DNA of 64,000 nt from Acrocarpospora macrocephala (GTDB taxonomy: Bacteria; Actinomycetota; Actinomycetes; Streptosporangiales; Streptosporangiaceae): assembly GCF_009687865.1 (NCBI RefSeq), contig NZ_BLAE01000008.1, positions 80,956-144,955 on the forward strand, in the 5' to 3' direction. The position numbers and the translations under genes are program-made. Every line of letters begins with the position of its first letter. Position 1 is the stretch's first letter. Of this stretch, positions 48,164 through 57,497 are shown piece after piece. The notes beneath the pieces are model-generated. The model was not told where the DNA came from. It made no database searches and saw only the letters and a program-made list of their open reading frames with translations.

Positions 48164-48820
48164 TCAGCAGGCGGATTGCGAAAGATCCTCGGAGGGAACG
48201 TTCCTTCCGAATGGGGTCAGACCAGACCACGTGGTCAGAGCTCGGTCGAGCCAGGGCGGGCCGTCGAGGACGGCACCCGTGGGCGGGGTCGAACCGGATT
48301 GCCAGCGGATCAACCAGTCGGTGTCCGTGGTGAGGACGCCGTCCTCGGTGAAACCCGGATCCTCCAGGCAGACCTCGTTGCCGGACACGCTCAGGACCAG
48401 CCAGTAGCGCTCGGACCTGTCGGTCAGATTGAAGCGGAGCACGACGCGCGGGCAGGGCAGAAGGGCCGGTTCGATCAAGCGGGACATGGTCCACAGCGCC
48501 AGGTAAGGATCATGATGTGACGGCTGGGGCTCCCGCCACCGGGAAGCCCACATCCCGAGGGCCATGCAGACATCGGTGAGTTCACGGCCGCATTCGGTCA
48601 GGTGATACTCATGATCCCGGCGTTCGACCACACCATCCTCTTCCAGCCGGCGCAGCCGCTGGGAGAGAACGCTGCGCGGCAGGCCAGGGGCCCCTTCCAG
48701 GATCGTGTTGAAACGATGGCAGCCCACCATGAGGTTGCGGAGAATGATGGGCGTCCAGCGTTCAGCGAAGACTTCGGCGCCCAAGGCGATCGGGCAGTGC
48801 TGTCCGTAACCCTTCTTCAC
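48164..48820 (-). CDS. HxlR-type transcriptional regulator with C-terminal SCP2-like domain
   Basis: 218 aa from GTG 48820. N-terminal winged helix: YGQHCPIALGAEVFAERWTPIILRNLMVGCHRFNTI, PGLPRSVLSQRLRRLEEDGVVERR. The C-terminal 100 residues resemble an SCP2-like/sterol-carrier ligand pocket (VVLRFNLTDRSERYWLVLSVSGNEVCLEDPG). The combined architecture is common in actinobacterial HxlR regulators. It follows the neighbouring beta-lactamase-like gene on the same strand and is separated from it by a gap. Confidence 0.88.
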   Translation of the reverse strand: MKKGYGQHCPIALGAEVFAERWTPIILRNLMVGCHRFNTILEGAPGLPRSVLSQRLRRLEEDGVVERRDHEYHLTECGRELTDVCMALGMWASRWREPQPSHHDPYLALWTMSRLIEPALLPCPRVVLRFNLTDRSERYWLVLSVSGNEVCLEDPGFTEDGVLTTDTDWLIRWQSGSTPPTGAVLDGPPWLDRALTTWSGLTPFGRNVPSEDLSQSAC

Positions 48821-48938
48821 AGGGCAACCATGCCAGGTGACAAGTCCCCTGTTAGGCCGAATTTTCAATTGTTTACCTGGCGTATTTATTACGCGGAAAG
48901 GGCCAGACCCACCGGGCCTGGCCCTAACCACCGCACCC

Positions 48939-50033
48939 TCACCCGATCAGCTCGCTGATCTTCGCGGGAACCGCGAAATCGCCGGTCAGACTGTTCTTGG
49001 TCACCGCCACCGCGATCCCGGTAGCCGTGTCCGCGTACGCCGCACTACCCCCCGCCCCCGGCATCCCGAAAACCGACGCCGTGGCTTCGGCGTCCGCACC
49101 GGGACGGCCGATCCCGAATCCAAGCCCCCACGTGGCCGGATTCCCGAACACCTGATCCACCCCAACGAACGACACCGCCGAAATCTCCCGCAGCCGCTCC
49201 GGCGAAACCAGCCGCACGCCGTCCACCTCGCCCAGCAGTGCCGCGTACATCCGGGCGATCGCCCGTGCCGACGTCTTCCCACCTGCCGGGATATCGGCCG
49301 CCAGCACATCCGTACGGTTCCCCAGCGTCGCCGACGGGAACAACGACATCGGCCCAGCCTTGAACATCGGCAGATCGGTCGGCATCTCCCCGGTCCACGC
49401 CGCGGCCACCGGCTCATCCTCCAGCACCGCCAGCCGCCCATGCTCGGCCACCGGCATCCCGAAGTAGATCTCATCGGCCACCCCCAGCGGCCCGGCCACC
49501 TCCTCCCGCAGCACCTGCGAGATCGGCTTCCCGGTCGCCCGCCGGACGATCTCCCCCACGATGTAGCCGAAGCTGTACGCGTGATAGCCCGTCTGCGTCC
49601 CCGGCTCCCACCACGGCTCCTGATCCGCGATGGCCGCGCACATCTTGTCCCAGTCGCAGATGTCGGCAAAGGTGCTTTCCACCGGAATGCCGGGCACCCC
49701 CGCCGTGTGGTTGAGCGCCTGCCGTACCGTGACCTGGCCCTTGCCATGAGCGGCGAACTCCGGCCAGAGCTCCGCGATCGGGGTGTCGTATCCGAAAAGG
49801 CCGCGTTCGACGAGCACGTGCAGCACGGTGGAGGCCGCGCCCTTGCCGATCGAGAAGTTGTAGAACACCGTGCCGGAGGTGACCTCGCGCCCGGTCTCCG
49901 GGTCGGCGATGCCGGCCACCGCGTCCACGACCAACTCGCCGCCGGAGTAGACGGCCACCTGCACACCTCGCTCGGCCCCGGATTCGACCAGCTCGTCGAT
50001 GGCCGCCTGCACGTTCTTCTGAAGATCACTCAT
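48939..50033 (-). CDS. serine hydrolase, class C beta-lactamase-like
   Basis: 364 aa. The active-site S-x-x-K is SIGK in TVFYNFSIGKGAASTVLHVL, and the Tyr motif is YHAYSFGYIVGEI. The third motif is not obvious. Such cytosolic esterase or peptidase-like proteins (EstB type) act on esters or peptides rather than beta-lactams. No signal peptide. It starts the run of minus-strand genes that continues with a DHFR-like and an FMN reductase gene. Confidence 0.87.
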   Translation of the reverse strand: MSDLQKNVQAAIDELVESGAERGVQVAVYSGGELVVDAVAGIADPETGREVTSGTVFYNFSIGKGAASTVLHVLVERGLFGYDTPIAELWPEFAAHGKGQVTVRQALNHTAGVPGIPVESTFADICDWDKMCAAIADQEPWWEPGTQTGYHAYSFGYIVGEIVRRATGKPISQVLREEVAGPLGVADEIYFGMPVAEHGRLAVLEDEPVAAAWTGEMPTDLPMFKAGPMSLFPSATLGNRTDVLAADIPAGGKTSARAIARMYAALLGEVDGVRLVSPERLREISAVSFVGVDQVFGNPATWGLGFGIGRPGADAEATASVFGMPGAGGSAAYADTATGIAVAVTKNSLTGDFAVPAKISELIG

Positions 50034-50095
50034 GTCGTTTCCGTTTCTGTGCGTCTATCCGTACGTCGAAACAAAGGAGGACGTTCTCGACAAGG

Positions 50096-50638
50096 TCAGG
50101 CGGGCTGGTAGGTGAGGATCGTCATGCCCGACGCGAACGTCTCAGTGTTTGCCAGCGTGAACGCGGCCTTCGTGCCCTCGCGGAAGAGCCGCTGCCCCGC
50201 GCCGACCGCGACCGGGTGCACCCACAACCGGTACTCGTCGAGCAGGCCGCTCTCCCGCAGCGCGTCGGTCAACTGCCCACAACCGTAGATGAGGATGTCC
50301 CCGCCGGGCTGTTCCTTCAGCCGGGTGACCTCGGCGATCAGGTCGTCGCCCGGGATGATCGTCGTGTTGTTCCAGTCGGCCTTGTCCAGAGTGGAGGTGA
50401 CCACGTACTTGTCCATCGCGTTGATCCGGTCGGCGAAGTCGTCCGCGCCGGCCCGGCCCGGCCAGGCCGCCGCGAAGCCCTCGTAGGTGACCCGGCCCAT
50501 CAGCAGGATGTCGCTGGCGAACAGCAGGGCGTGGGCGTACTGGGCGGCTTCGTCGCTCCAGTAGTCGAACGACCACAGGTGCGGGTTGTCGATGAAGCCG
50601 TCGAGCGTGACGTACGTGGAAGTGATGATCTTGCGCAT
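50096..50638 (-). CDS. dihydrofolate reductase-family (RibD C-terminal-like) protein
   Basis: 180 aa from ATG 50638 with AGGAG 6 bp upstream. Family pattern: RKIITSTYVTLDGFIDNPHLW, LLMGRVTYEGFAAAWP, KYVVTSTLDKADWNN, DILIYGCGQLTDAL, LWVHPVAVGAGQRLF. These proteins use NADPH but true folate activity is usually absent; the substrate is unknown. It is 8 bp downstream of the FMN reductase gene, forming an operon. Confidence 0.9.
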   Translation of the reverse strand: MRKIITSTYVTLDGFIDNPHLWSFDYWSDEAAQYAHALLFASDILLMGRVTYEGFAAAWPGRAGADDFADRINAMDKYVVTSTLDKADWNNTTIIPGDDLIAEVTRLKEQPGGDILIYGCGQLTDALRESGLLDEYRLWVHPVAVGAGQRLFREGTKAAFTLANTETFASGMTILTYQPA

Positions 50639-50646
50639 GATTTCTC

Positions 50647-51219
50647 CTATGGGAGGTAAGGGCGCTTGGCGCGGGCATCCCGCAGCGCGTGGGCCCACCA
50701 GGACAATTGATCCAAAGTGGTCTTCAGCTCTGAGTTGCAGGCCGCCGTCGGCTTGGGCCAGCTGCCGTCGGCCGCGAACAGCTGCCAGTAGGAGGGCAGC
50801 GACACCCCGTCCCTGATGGGCACCGCGTGCAGTTCGGTGAAGACCTGCCGCAGTTGCTCGGTGGCGTGCCGTCCGCCGGACTCCCGGCCGTACGAGATGA
50901 AGGCGACCGGTTTGGCGTGCCACTCCGTGTAGAACCAGTCGATCGCCGTTTTGAGCGGAGCCGGGAAGCTTCGGTTATATTCCGGGGTCACCACCACGAA
51001 GGCGTCGGCGGCGGCCAGGCGTGGGGCGAGCTGCCGTACCGGGAGGGGAAGCGGGTCGTCCTGGTCGCACAGCGTGGCCGGCAGGCCGGTCTCGGCCAGG
51101 TCGATCACGTCCAGCTCCAGCTCGGCCCGGCGCCGGGCCCGGGACACCAGCCAATCGGCCACGGTGGGCCCGAAACGCCCGGTTCGGGTGCTGCCGATGA
51201 TGACCGCGAATCTCAGCAT
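50647..51219 (-). CDS. NAD(P)H-dependent FMN reductase
   Basis: 190-aa flavodoxin-like protein. Phosphate-binding loop IIGSTRTGRFGPTVADWL, substrate-side segment VVVTPEYNRSFPAPLKTAIDWFYTEWHAKPVAFISYGRESGG. Matches the ChrR/azoreductase-like NADPH-dependent FMN reductase family. It lies divergent to the SARP regulator gene (109 bp between starts), which may regulate it. Confidence 0.92.
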   Translation of the reverse strand: MLRFAVIIGSTRTGRFGPTVADWLVSRARRRAELELDVIDLAETGLPATLCDQDDPLPLPVRQLAPRLAAADAFVVVTPEYNRSFPAPLKTAIDWFYTEWHAKPVAFISYGRESGGRHATEQLRQVFTELHAVPIRDGVSLPSYWQLFAADGSWPKPTAACNSELKTTLDQLSWWAHALRDARAKRPYLP

Positions 51220-51327
51220 GTCCGCCTCCTTTCTGACACCTCCAAAGCTGCCAGGAGCGGCTTACGGTCTCCTTCCCGTCCTCTTACGACCAGGCGTGCG
51301 GCGGCGTAAGCGGCTAGCGTGGCGTTT

Positions 51328-54300
51328 ATGCGCTTTGGGGTGCTGGGGCCACTCACGGTGTGGACGGCGGACGGGCGCGCGGTCACCATCCCCGGTCTGA
51401 AGGTCCGCGCTCTCCTCGCCGACCTGCTCATTCACGAAGGCCGGACGGTGTCGGTGGACCGGCTGGTCGATGACCTCTGGGGGGAGGACGCCCCGGCGAA
51501 CCCGTCCGGCGCGCTTCAGGTCAAGGTCTCCCAGCTCCGCCGCGCCCTGGACGAAGCCGAACCGGGCGCCCGCGATCTGGTCGTATCCCTCCCGCCCGGC
51601 TATGCCCTCCGTACCAGCCCGGAAGCGGTCGACTCCGCACACTTCACGCACCTGACCACACAAGCCCAGGACAGCGCCGACCCGCGCACGGTCGCCGCCC
51701 TGCTCGGCGACGCGCTGGCCCTCTGGCGTGGTACGGCATTCGCCGACTTTTCCGACGACGACTTCACCCAGCCCACGATCGCCCGCCTCGACGAGCAGCG
51801 CCTGGCCGCGCTCGAGCATTGGGCCGAAGCCCGCCTGGAGCTGGGCGAACACAGCCTGCTGGCGGGCGAACTGGCCGATCTGACCGCCCGGCACCCGCTC
51901 AGGGAACGCCTGCGCGCCGCCCACATCCGGGCCCTCTACCTGGCCGGACGCCAGAGCGAGGCGCTCGCCGCCTACGCCGACCTGCGCGAGCGGCTGGCCG
52001 AGGACCTCGGCCTGGACCCCAGCCCCGACCTGGTCGCACTGCACCAGGCGGTCTTGAACCAGGCGCTGAGCACGACCGCGGTTATCCGCACGAACCTGCC
52101 CGAACCCCTGGGCGACCTGATCGGCCGGGAGGACGCGGTCACCGAGGTCCGTACCCTGCTGGAAAAGAACAGGCTGGTCACCCTTACCGGATCCGGAGGA
52201 GTCGGGAAAACCCGGTTGGCCCTGGAGACCGCCCGCGGGTTGATCTTCCCTGACGGCGTTTGGCTGGTCGAATTGGCCGCGATCGACGGGTCCGGCCTGG
52301 CCGAGGCGATCATGGCCGCGCTTGAGGTCCAGGACCTCGGCGACAACCGGCTGATTGACGCGATGCGCTCCCGGAACCTGCTGCTCGTGCTCGACAACTG
52401 CGAACACGTCATCGACGACGTCGCCAAACTGGCCGATGCCCTGCTCCGGGCCGCGCCGAACCTGCGCATCCTGGCCACCAGCCAGGAAGCCCTCGCACTC
52501 CCGGGCGAAACCGTGTGGAGCGTGCCCCCTCTGGACGTTCCCTCCCCAACCGCCGACCTCGCGACGCTCGACCAGTCCAGCGCGGTACGGCTGTTCGTGA
52601 CCCGGGCCACGGCCGCCGCCCGAGATTTCACCCTTGACACCGACACCGCCCCCGCGGTCGCGACACTGTGCCGCCGGCTGGACGGCATCCCGCTGGCCCT
52701 GGAACTGGCCGCCACCCGGGTCCGTGCGCTCGGCGTGCACGGCCTGGTCGCCCGCCTCGACGACCGGTTCCGCCTGCTGGCCACCGGCCATCGCGGCGCC
52801 CCGCCCCGCCAGCAGACCCTCACCGCGATGATCGACTGGAGCTGGGAGCTCCTGACCGACCCCGAGCGGATCGTCCTGCGGCGGCTCGCCATCCACGCCG
52901 ACGGCTGCACCCTCGAAGCCGCCGAAGCCGTCTGCGGCACACCGGACGTCCTCGACCTGCTGGCCCGCCTGGTCGACCGCTCCCTGGTCACCGTCAGCCA
53001 TGGCCCCGAAGGCCCGCGCTACCGCCTGCTCGAATCCGTCGCCGCGTACTGCGTGGACAGAATGCGCGAAGCCGACGAATACCACGAACTCCAGGACCGC
53101 CACCGCGCCTACTACACCGACCTCGCAGAACAGGCCCAGCCCCACCTTTACGGCCCCGCCCAGCGCACCTGGCTCCGCCGCCTCGACGCCGAAGCCGCCA
53201 ACTTCCGCACCGCCGTCAACCTCCGCCTGGTCAACGCCCTGACCTGGTACTGGTTCCTCCGCGGCCGCCTCACCGAAGCCCGCCGCGCCCTCGAAACCGC
53301 CCTCTCCCAGCCCGGTAAGGCACCCGCCGCCGACCGCGCCACCGCCCTCGCCTGGCAGGCCGGAATCGCCCTCCTCCATGGCGACACCGCCGACAAAACC
53401 GCCCGCCGTGAGGCCGCCCTCGCGCTCTTCACCGACGACCCGGCCAGAAAGGCCAGGGCGCAGTGGTTCCTCGCCTACACCGCCTCCGACACCGGCGTGG
53501 CCGCCTGTGCCACGTTGCTCGACGAGGCATTGGCGACGTTCCGGCAACTCGGCGACCGCTGGGGGGAAGCGGCCGCGTTGAGCACCCAGGCCAAACTCGC
53601 CCACGTACGAGGCGATCTGAGCGCACTCGGCACCGCGGCCGAGCGGAGCAACGTGATCTTCACCGAGCTGGGGGAGCGCTGGGGCCAGTTGGAGGCCACC
53701 GGCTGGCTCGGTGCCCGGGCCGAGCTGACCGGCGACTACGACGAGGCCGAACGCTGGCAGCGGGATGGCTTGGCGATCGCCGAGGAGTTCGGCCTGTGGA
53801 CGGAGGTATCCACGCGGCTGTCCTGGCTGGGCTGGATCGCCCTACAACGCGGCGATTATGCGCAATCGCGGCTCTTCTCCGAACACGGGCTCCGGCTGGC
53901 CGTCGAGCAGGCCCACCTGCCCGCGCTGGTCTTCGCCGAGATGACCCTCGGTTTCGCCGCCCGCAAGGACGGCCTCACCGAGCTCGCCGAAACCCACCTG
54001 CGCAACGTGCTGGAGCGTACGCACCCGATCGACGAGGCCAGCCCGCCGCCGCACCTGCCGATGGTCCTGGCCGAGCTCGGCTTCGCCGCCGAGCAGCGCG
54101 GCGCCGTGACCGAGGCGGTCGAGCTGCACCGCCGGGCGTTCACCACGGCGCTGGCCTTCAACTCGCCTCGGGGACACGCCTTCGTCGCCGAGGGCCTGGC
54201 GGGCGCGCTCGCGCTGGCCGGTGATCACTGCCAGGCGGCGCGGCTGCTTGGCGCGGCAGCGCGGGTCCGTACCACGAAGGAACTGCCGCTGGCCCCCGCC

Positions 54301-54417
54301 GAGGCGCGCGATGTCGACCGGATCACCGCCGCCACCCGCGCCGCGCTGGGCGAGGCGGCCTTCGAGGCCGAATTCAGCCGGGGCGCCGACCAGCCCCTGG
54401 ATCGGCAATTCGATTGA
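51328..54417 (+). CDS. AfsR/SARP-family regulator with ATPase and TPR domains
   Basis: 1029 aa. OmpR-like winged helix (about 1-90: LGPLTVWTADGRAVTIPGLKVRALLADLLI), bacterial transcriptional activator domain BTAD (about 95-245), NB-ARC-type ATPase (Walker A LTGSGGVGKTRLAL near 287; Walker B LLLVLDNCEHVIDD) and a C-terminal TPR region. A GTG 9 bp earlier in frame is an alternative start. Members act as pathway-level regulators of secondary metabolism or stress; no biosynthetic cluster is in the window. The divergent FMN reductase-DHFR-like operon is the nearest candidate target. Confidence 0.93.
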   Translation: MRFGVLGPLTVWTADGRAVTIPGLKVRALLADLLIHEGRTVSVDRLVDDLWGEDAPANPSGALQVKVSQLRRALDEAEPGARDLVVSLPPGYALRTSPEAVDSAHFTHLTTQAQDSADPRTVAALLGDALALWRGTAFADFSDDDFTQPTIARLDEQRLAALEHWAEARLELGEHSLLAGELADLTARHPLRERLRAAHIRALYLAGRQSEALAAYADLRERLAEDLGLDPSPDLVALHQAVLNQALSTTAVIRTNLPEPLGDLIGREDAVTEVRTLLEKNRLVTLTGSGGVGKTRLALETARGLIFPDGVWLVELAAIDGSGLAEAIMAALEVQDLGDNRLIDAMRSRNLLLVLDNCEHVIDDVAKLADALLRAAPNLRILATSQEALALPGETVWSVPPLDVPSPTADLATLDQSSAVRLFVTRATAAARDFTLDTDTAPAVATLCRRLDGIPLALELAATRVRALGVHGLVARLDDRFRLLATGHRGAPPRQQTLTAMIDWSWELLTDPERIVLRRLAIHADGCTLEAAEAVCGTPDVLDLLARLVDRSLVTVSHGPEGPRYRLLESVAAYCVDRMREADEYHELQDRHRAYYTDLAEQAQPHLYGPAQRTWLRRLDAEAANFRTAVNLRLVNALTWYWFLRGRLTEARRALETALSQPGKAPAADRATALAWQAGIALLHGDTADKTARREAALALFTDDPARKARAQWFLAYTASDTGVAACATLLDEALATFRQLGDRWGEAAALSTQAKLAHVRGDLSALGTAAERSNVIFTELGERWGQLEATGWLGARAELTGDYDEAERWQRDGLAIAEEFGLWTEVSTRLSWLGWIALQRGDYAQSRLFSEHGLRLAVEQAHLPALVFAEMTLGFAARKDGLTELAETHLRNVLERTHPIDEASPPPHLPMVLAELGFAAEQRGAVTEAVELHRRAFTTALAFNSPRGHAFVAEGLAGALALAGDHCQAARLLGAAARVRTTKELPLAPAEARDVDRITAATRAALGEAAFEAEFSRGADQPLDRQFD

Positions 54418-54462
54418 ACCCGCCCGCCGGGCGTCGCGTACCTCCCCGCGAGGAGGCTGATG

Positions 54463-54963
54463 ATGCGTTGGATTCTGGCGTTTGCCACGTTCCTGATCCT
54501 CGGGTGTTCGGCCACGGCTGACGCCCAGGACCCGGACGTGCGCTTCTCGCTGGAGATGATCACCCATAACCGGCAGACCCTCAGACTCGCCGATATGGTC
54601 AAAGGCCGCAGCACCGATTCCTTTGTCACCGGCCTGGCCGCGAAGCTCAAAGTCGACGAGCGTACCGAGATCGACGTCATGTCCACCTGGCTCCAGATGT
54701 GGAACATGCCACCACCCAAAGGCACGACCTACCAGATGCCGGGCAGCGTGACCACCGCCGACTACACCGCGCTCCAGAGCCGATCAGGCCCGGAGTTCGA
54801 CAAAATGTGGCTCACCACGCTCAGCAGACACCTCACCACCGGCGTCATGATCGCCCAGGTCGCGGTCGCCACCGGCGATCACCCGCCCACCGGCGACCTG
54901 GCCCGGCGCATCGTTCGGGAGCAACGCGAGAACATCGCGGAGATCGGCCAGCACATCAGTTGA
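54463..54963 (+). CDS. DUF305-family lipoprotein
   Basis: 166 aa. Lipobox signal peptide (MRWILAFATFLILGCSA) and two DUF305 halves: MITHNRQTLRLADMV, and TLSRHLTTGVMIAQVAV. The usual M-x-x-H-H motif has lost one His. Family members are often found with copper resistance and are surface-exposed. AGGAGG lies 6 bp before ATG 54463 (ATG 54460 is too close). No copper genes are nearby. Confidence 0.85.
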   Translation: MRWILAFATFLILGCSATADAQDPDVRFSLEMITHNRQTLRLADMVKGRSTDSFVTGLAAKLKVDERTEIDVMSTWLQMWNMPPPKGTTYQMPGSVTTADYTALQSRSGPEFDKMWLTTLSRHLTTGVMIAQVAVATGDHPPTGDLARRIVREQRENIAEIGQHIS

Positions 54964-54975
54964 TGCTCCACACGT

Positions 54976-55419
54976 GTGCCCGCCCCCGATTCGGGGGTAG
55001 TGGCAGTAGAGCGTGGAAAGGCGGCGAGCAAGGTGGCGGGCATCCTGCTGAGTCTGGAGTTCGAGCATGGCGCGATCACCCAGATCCGCCATCTCGTCCA
55101 GCGCTCCGCCGCCACGGCCGGCCTCACCGGCGCCGCCCTCGACGATTACGTGCTGGCCGTGCACGAGGCCGTCACCAACGCCGTCAAGTACGGCAACAGG
55201 CCACGCAGCATCTCCATCTGGGAAGAATCCGGCGCATTCTTCAGCGAAGTCCGCGACAGCGGGCCCGGCATTCCGTACCAGACCCTGACATCTAACGACC
55301 TGGCCGAACGCTCCCCGTTCGGCGGCCGGGGCCTCTGGCTGATGCGCCACCTCACCCGCACCACCATCCAGACCGGCCCCGACGGCACCACGATCCGACT
55401 CGCCGCCTCCCTGCCCTGA
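54976..55419 (+). CDS. ATP-binding (RsbW-like) anti-sigma/regulatory protein
   Basis: 147-aa GHKL kinase-like domain: LAVHEAVTNAVKYGN (N box), EVRDSGPGIPYQ (G1), GGRGLWLMRHLTRTT (G2) and IRLAASLP. Proteins of this class bind sigma factors or anti-anti-sigma partners, and the streptomycete genome usually has many. No partner sigma or STAS gene is adjacent. GTG 54976 or GTG 55000 may start it; it begins 12 bp after the lipoprotein gene. Confidence 0.87.
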   Translation: MPAPDSGVVAVERGKAASKVAGILLSLEFEHGAITQIRHLVQRSAATAGLTGAALDDYVLAVHEAVTNAVKYGNRPRSISIWEESGAFFSEVRDSGPGIPYQTLTSNDLAERSPFGGRGLWLMRHLTRTTIQTGPDGTTIRLAASLP

Positions 55420-55676
55420 GGTTCGCTCAAAGCTGAGCCGGTGCGGTACGGCATACGCCCGAAACCTGTCCGAGATAGGACCTGTTCGATAGATTCCTAC
55501 CGAAAAGAACAAGGCTAGCGAGCCCCATCCAAGGTTCACTATCACCAGATTCGGTACAACCAGTTATCGGGCAACCCCAGGGCCACACCGATCCCTTGCT
55601 AGGCTGGCGGGAACCTAGTTGGAACCGGGCGTTGTCTCACCCGGCTGGTGAGACCGTTGGGAAGTGGGGTCACACC
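55420..55676. other. intergenic, no gene recognised
   Basis: About 255 bp of lower GC with no open frame of protein-like character and no clear promoter. It marks the return from accessory genes to the DLW-39 gene. Confidence 0.4.
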
Positions 55677-55796
55677 ATGAAGAAGCTGCTCGTTCTGGCG
55701 CTTGTCGCTATTGGGGGGCTGCTGGTCTGGCGTAAGGTGCAGTCCGACCGCGCCGAGCTGGACCTGTGGACTGAGGCGACCGGCAGCGAGAACTGA
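55677..55796 (+). CDS. DLW-39 family small membrane protein
   Basis: 39 aa, MKKLLVLALVAIGGLLVWRK then VQSDRAELDLWTEATGSEN. One N-terminal helix and the D-L-W signature match the DLW-39 family exactly, including the length of about 39. The family is conserved in actinobacteria, usually close to the gyrA/tRNA-Ile/tRNA-Ala region. Function unknown. Here it is 34 kb from tRNA-Ile. Confidence 0.9.
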   Translation: MKKLLVLALVAIGGLLVWRKVQSDRAELDLWTEATGSEN

Positions 55797-55842
55797 CGAC
55801 CACCCGGAGATGGGTTTGCTTGATCGTGGCGAAGGTGCGGGT

Positions 55843-56562
55843 ATGACCCCCGTCAGGCTGGCCTGCCTGGACCTGGCGGGCACCACGATCGGCGACGTCG
55901 CCATGGTCGACCGAGCTTTCGCCGAGGCGATCGCCACCCAGGCGATCGCCACCCAGGGGATCGTTCCCGGGACCAGTGCGTACGCGCGGGCCATGGTCCA
56001 CGTTCACCGGTCCCGGGGGTGCCCCAAGATCGACGTCTTTCGTGGCATATTTCCGGACAACGAAGCGCGGGCTCAGGCGGCTAATCTGACGTTTGAGCGC
56101 TCGTATGAGGGTGCCATCGAACGTACCGGTCTTATCCCGCTTCCTGGCACTGTCGAAGCCCTGGAGAAGCTCCGGGCCGCCGATATCCAGGTGGCCCTCA
56201 TCACCGGCTTCAGCCGGGGCACCCTGGGGCGCGTTCTGGGCGCCCTCGGTTGGCACGACAAGCTCAACCTGGCCATATGTCCCGAAGATGCGGGACGTGG
56301 TCGGCCGTACCCGGATATGGTGCTCACCGCCGTACTCAAACTCGGCATCGACGACGTCCGCCAGGTGGCCGTCGCCGGCGACTCGGAGAATGACATGATC
56401 AGCGGCCGCCGCGCCGGCGCCGGCCTGGTCGCGGGCGTCCTCACCGGCGTCCACAGCCGCGAACGCCTCCTAGGCGGCGGCGCCACCCACATCATCGACT
56501 CCATCGCCGACTTCCCCGCCCTACTCCTCGGCCACCATCAGGCGATCCCCGCAATCCGCTAG
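55843..56562 (+). CDS. HAD-superfamily hydrolase (phosphonatase-like)
   Basis: 239 aa. Motif I CLDLAGTT has Asp-x-Ala-Gly-Thr-Thr as in the phosphonatase branch, motif II ALITGFSRG, and motif IV VAVAGDSENDMISG. ATG 55843 (GGTGCGGGT upstream) is preferred; the frame is open earlier. A 15-bp in-frame duplication at 55927-55956 repeats A-I-A-T-Q in the cap domain. The substrate cannot be told; the usual phosphonate genes are absent. Confidence 0.87.
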   Translation: MTPVRLACLDLAGTTIGDVAMVDRAFAEAIATQAIATQGIVPGTSAYARAMVHVHRSRGCPKIDVFRGIFPDNEARAQAANLTFERSYEGAIERTGLIPLPGTVEALEKLRAADIQVALITGFSRGTLGRVLGALGWHDKLNLAICPEDAGRGRPYPDMVLTAVLKLGIDDVRQVAVAGDSENDMISGRRAGAGLVAGVLTGVHSRERLLGGGATHIIDSIADFPALLLGHHQAIPAIR

Positions 56563-56717
56563 CCGCGGGGTCGTTCTCGGCCAGCAGGCCAAGACCCGGT
56601 TGTGCGATTCGCCCTCGACCAGCAGGTCATTCGCGTGATCGGCTAAGGCCTGGCGCGCGGCTAGCCCTCGACCTGCCAATACTCGGCTACGCAGATCCGG
56701 TGTCACTCCCCGAGGGA

Positions 56718-57131
56718 CTACTGGCTATACGACCACCCTCGCCAGCGCTCCACAACGATCGCGACAACAGGACCTTCGGGACGATGATCCCGATACTGCC
56801 CATAACGCGCCACCAACCGCGCAATCCACTCCCCCCGGGTCACCTCGTCCTCAACGATCGACGCACGCCCATCCGCTCGCACCCACCACAGCCGCGTCCA
56901 GTCATCCTCATAGTGATCGACCAGCAGACAGACCCGCTCATTACTCACAATGTTCCGCAACCGACGAAGATCCATCGTCCGCTTCGGCTTGTGATCGACC
57001 GCGAACGCGATCACATCCCCCTCAACCGCGAACACGATGGGCACAAGATGAGGACTCCCCGTAACATCCACAGTGGCCAACTTCGCCGACCGCGCCGCCA
57101 CAAACCTCTCCCGAGCCACACGTTCATCCAC
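56718..57131 (-). CDS. PPOX-class F420-dependent oxidoreductase (TIGR03668 type)
   Basis: 137 aa from GTG 57131. Split-barrel flavin fold: VARERFVAARSAKLATVDVTGSPHLVPIVFAVEGD, then HKPKRTMDLRRLRNIVSNERVCLLVDHYEDDWTRLWWVRADGRA. It matches the F420-binding subfamily and the usual length. The open frame continues 51 codons upstream without a family match. Cofactor F420 use fits an actinobacterium. It converges on the HAD gene. Confidence 0.87.
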   Translation of the reverse strand: MDERVARERFVAARSAKLATVDVTGSPHLVPIVFAVEGDVIAFAVDHKPKRTMDLRRLRNIVSNERVCLLVDHYEDDWTRLWWVRADGRASIVEDEVTRGEWIARLVARYGQYRDHRPEGPVVAIVVERWRGWSYSQ

Positions 57132-57424
57132 AGAGCTAGACCTACCCTCCCCCAGCCGGACGCCGCCCTTCACCAACTCAACCAAGCTCGACCGACGCCC
57201 TAGCTGCCTCGACGACCCGGAACACCAACTCCGACCAACATCAGAGTTCGTCGTCGCCCAGAACTCAGATTGATGGGCGATCATCCGTTTGATGGGTCCC
57301 GGACCGTCTCCTGGTGGTGGCGTCGCGATACCGAGTGGCGCGATGACCTACGCTGTTGCTACGGTGTACGAGCCGGACAGAGCCGCGGCCAGCTCTAAAC
57401 ATGCAGGTCAGCGACTAGATTCAC

Positions 57425-57497
57425 GGGGCCTTAGCTCAGCTGGCAGAGCGCCTGCTTTGCAAGCAGGATGTCAGCGGTTCGAATCCGCTAGGCTCCA
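57425..57497 (+). tRNA. alaT: tRNA-Ala (TGC)
   Basis: 73 nt. Acceptor GGGGCCT pairs with AGGCTCC (one wobble), anticodon TGC at 57458-57460, T-arm GGTTCGAATCC. Discriminator A, with CCA encoded at 57498-57500. Its 3' half abuts an integrase, marking it as an integration site. Confidence 0.97.

Noticed and set aside
51262-53604. 780-codon minus-strand open frame antisense to the SARP regulator
   Set aside because: Gly/Val/Gln-rich shadow of the real gene in a GC-rich region; no domain or ribosome binding site.
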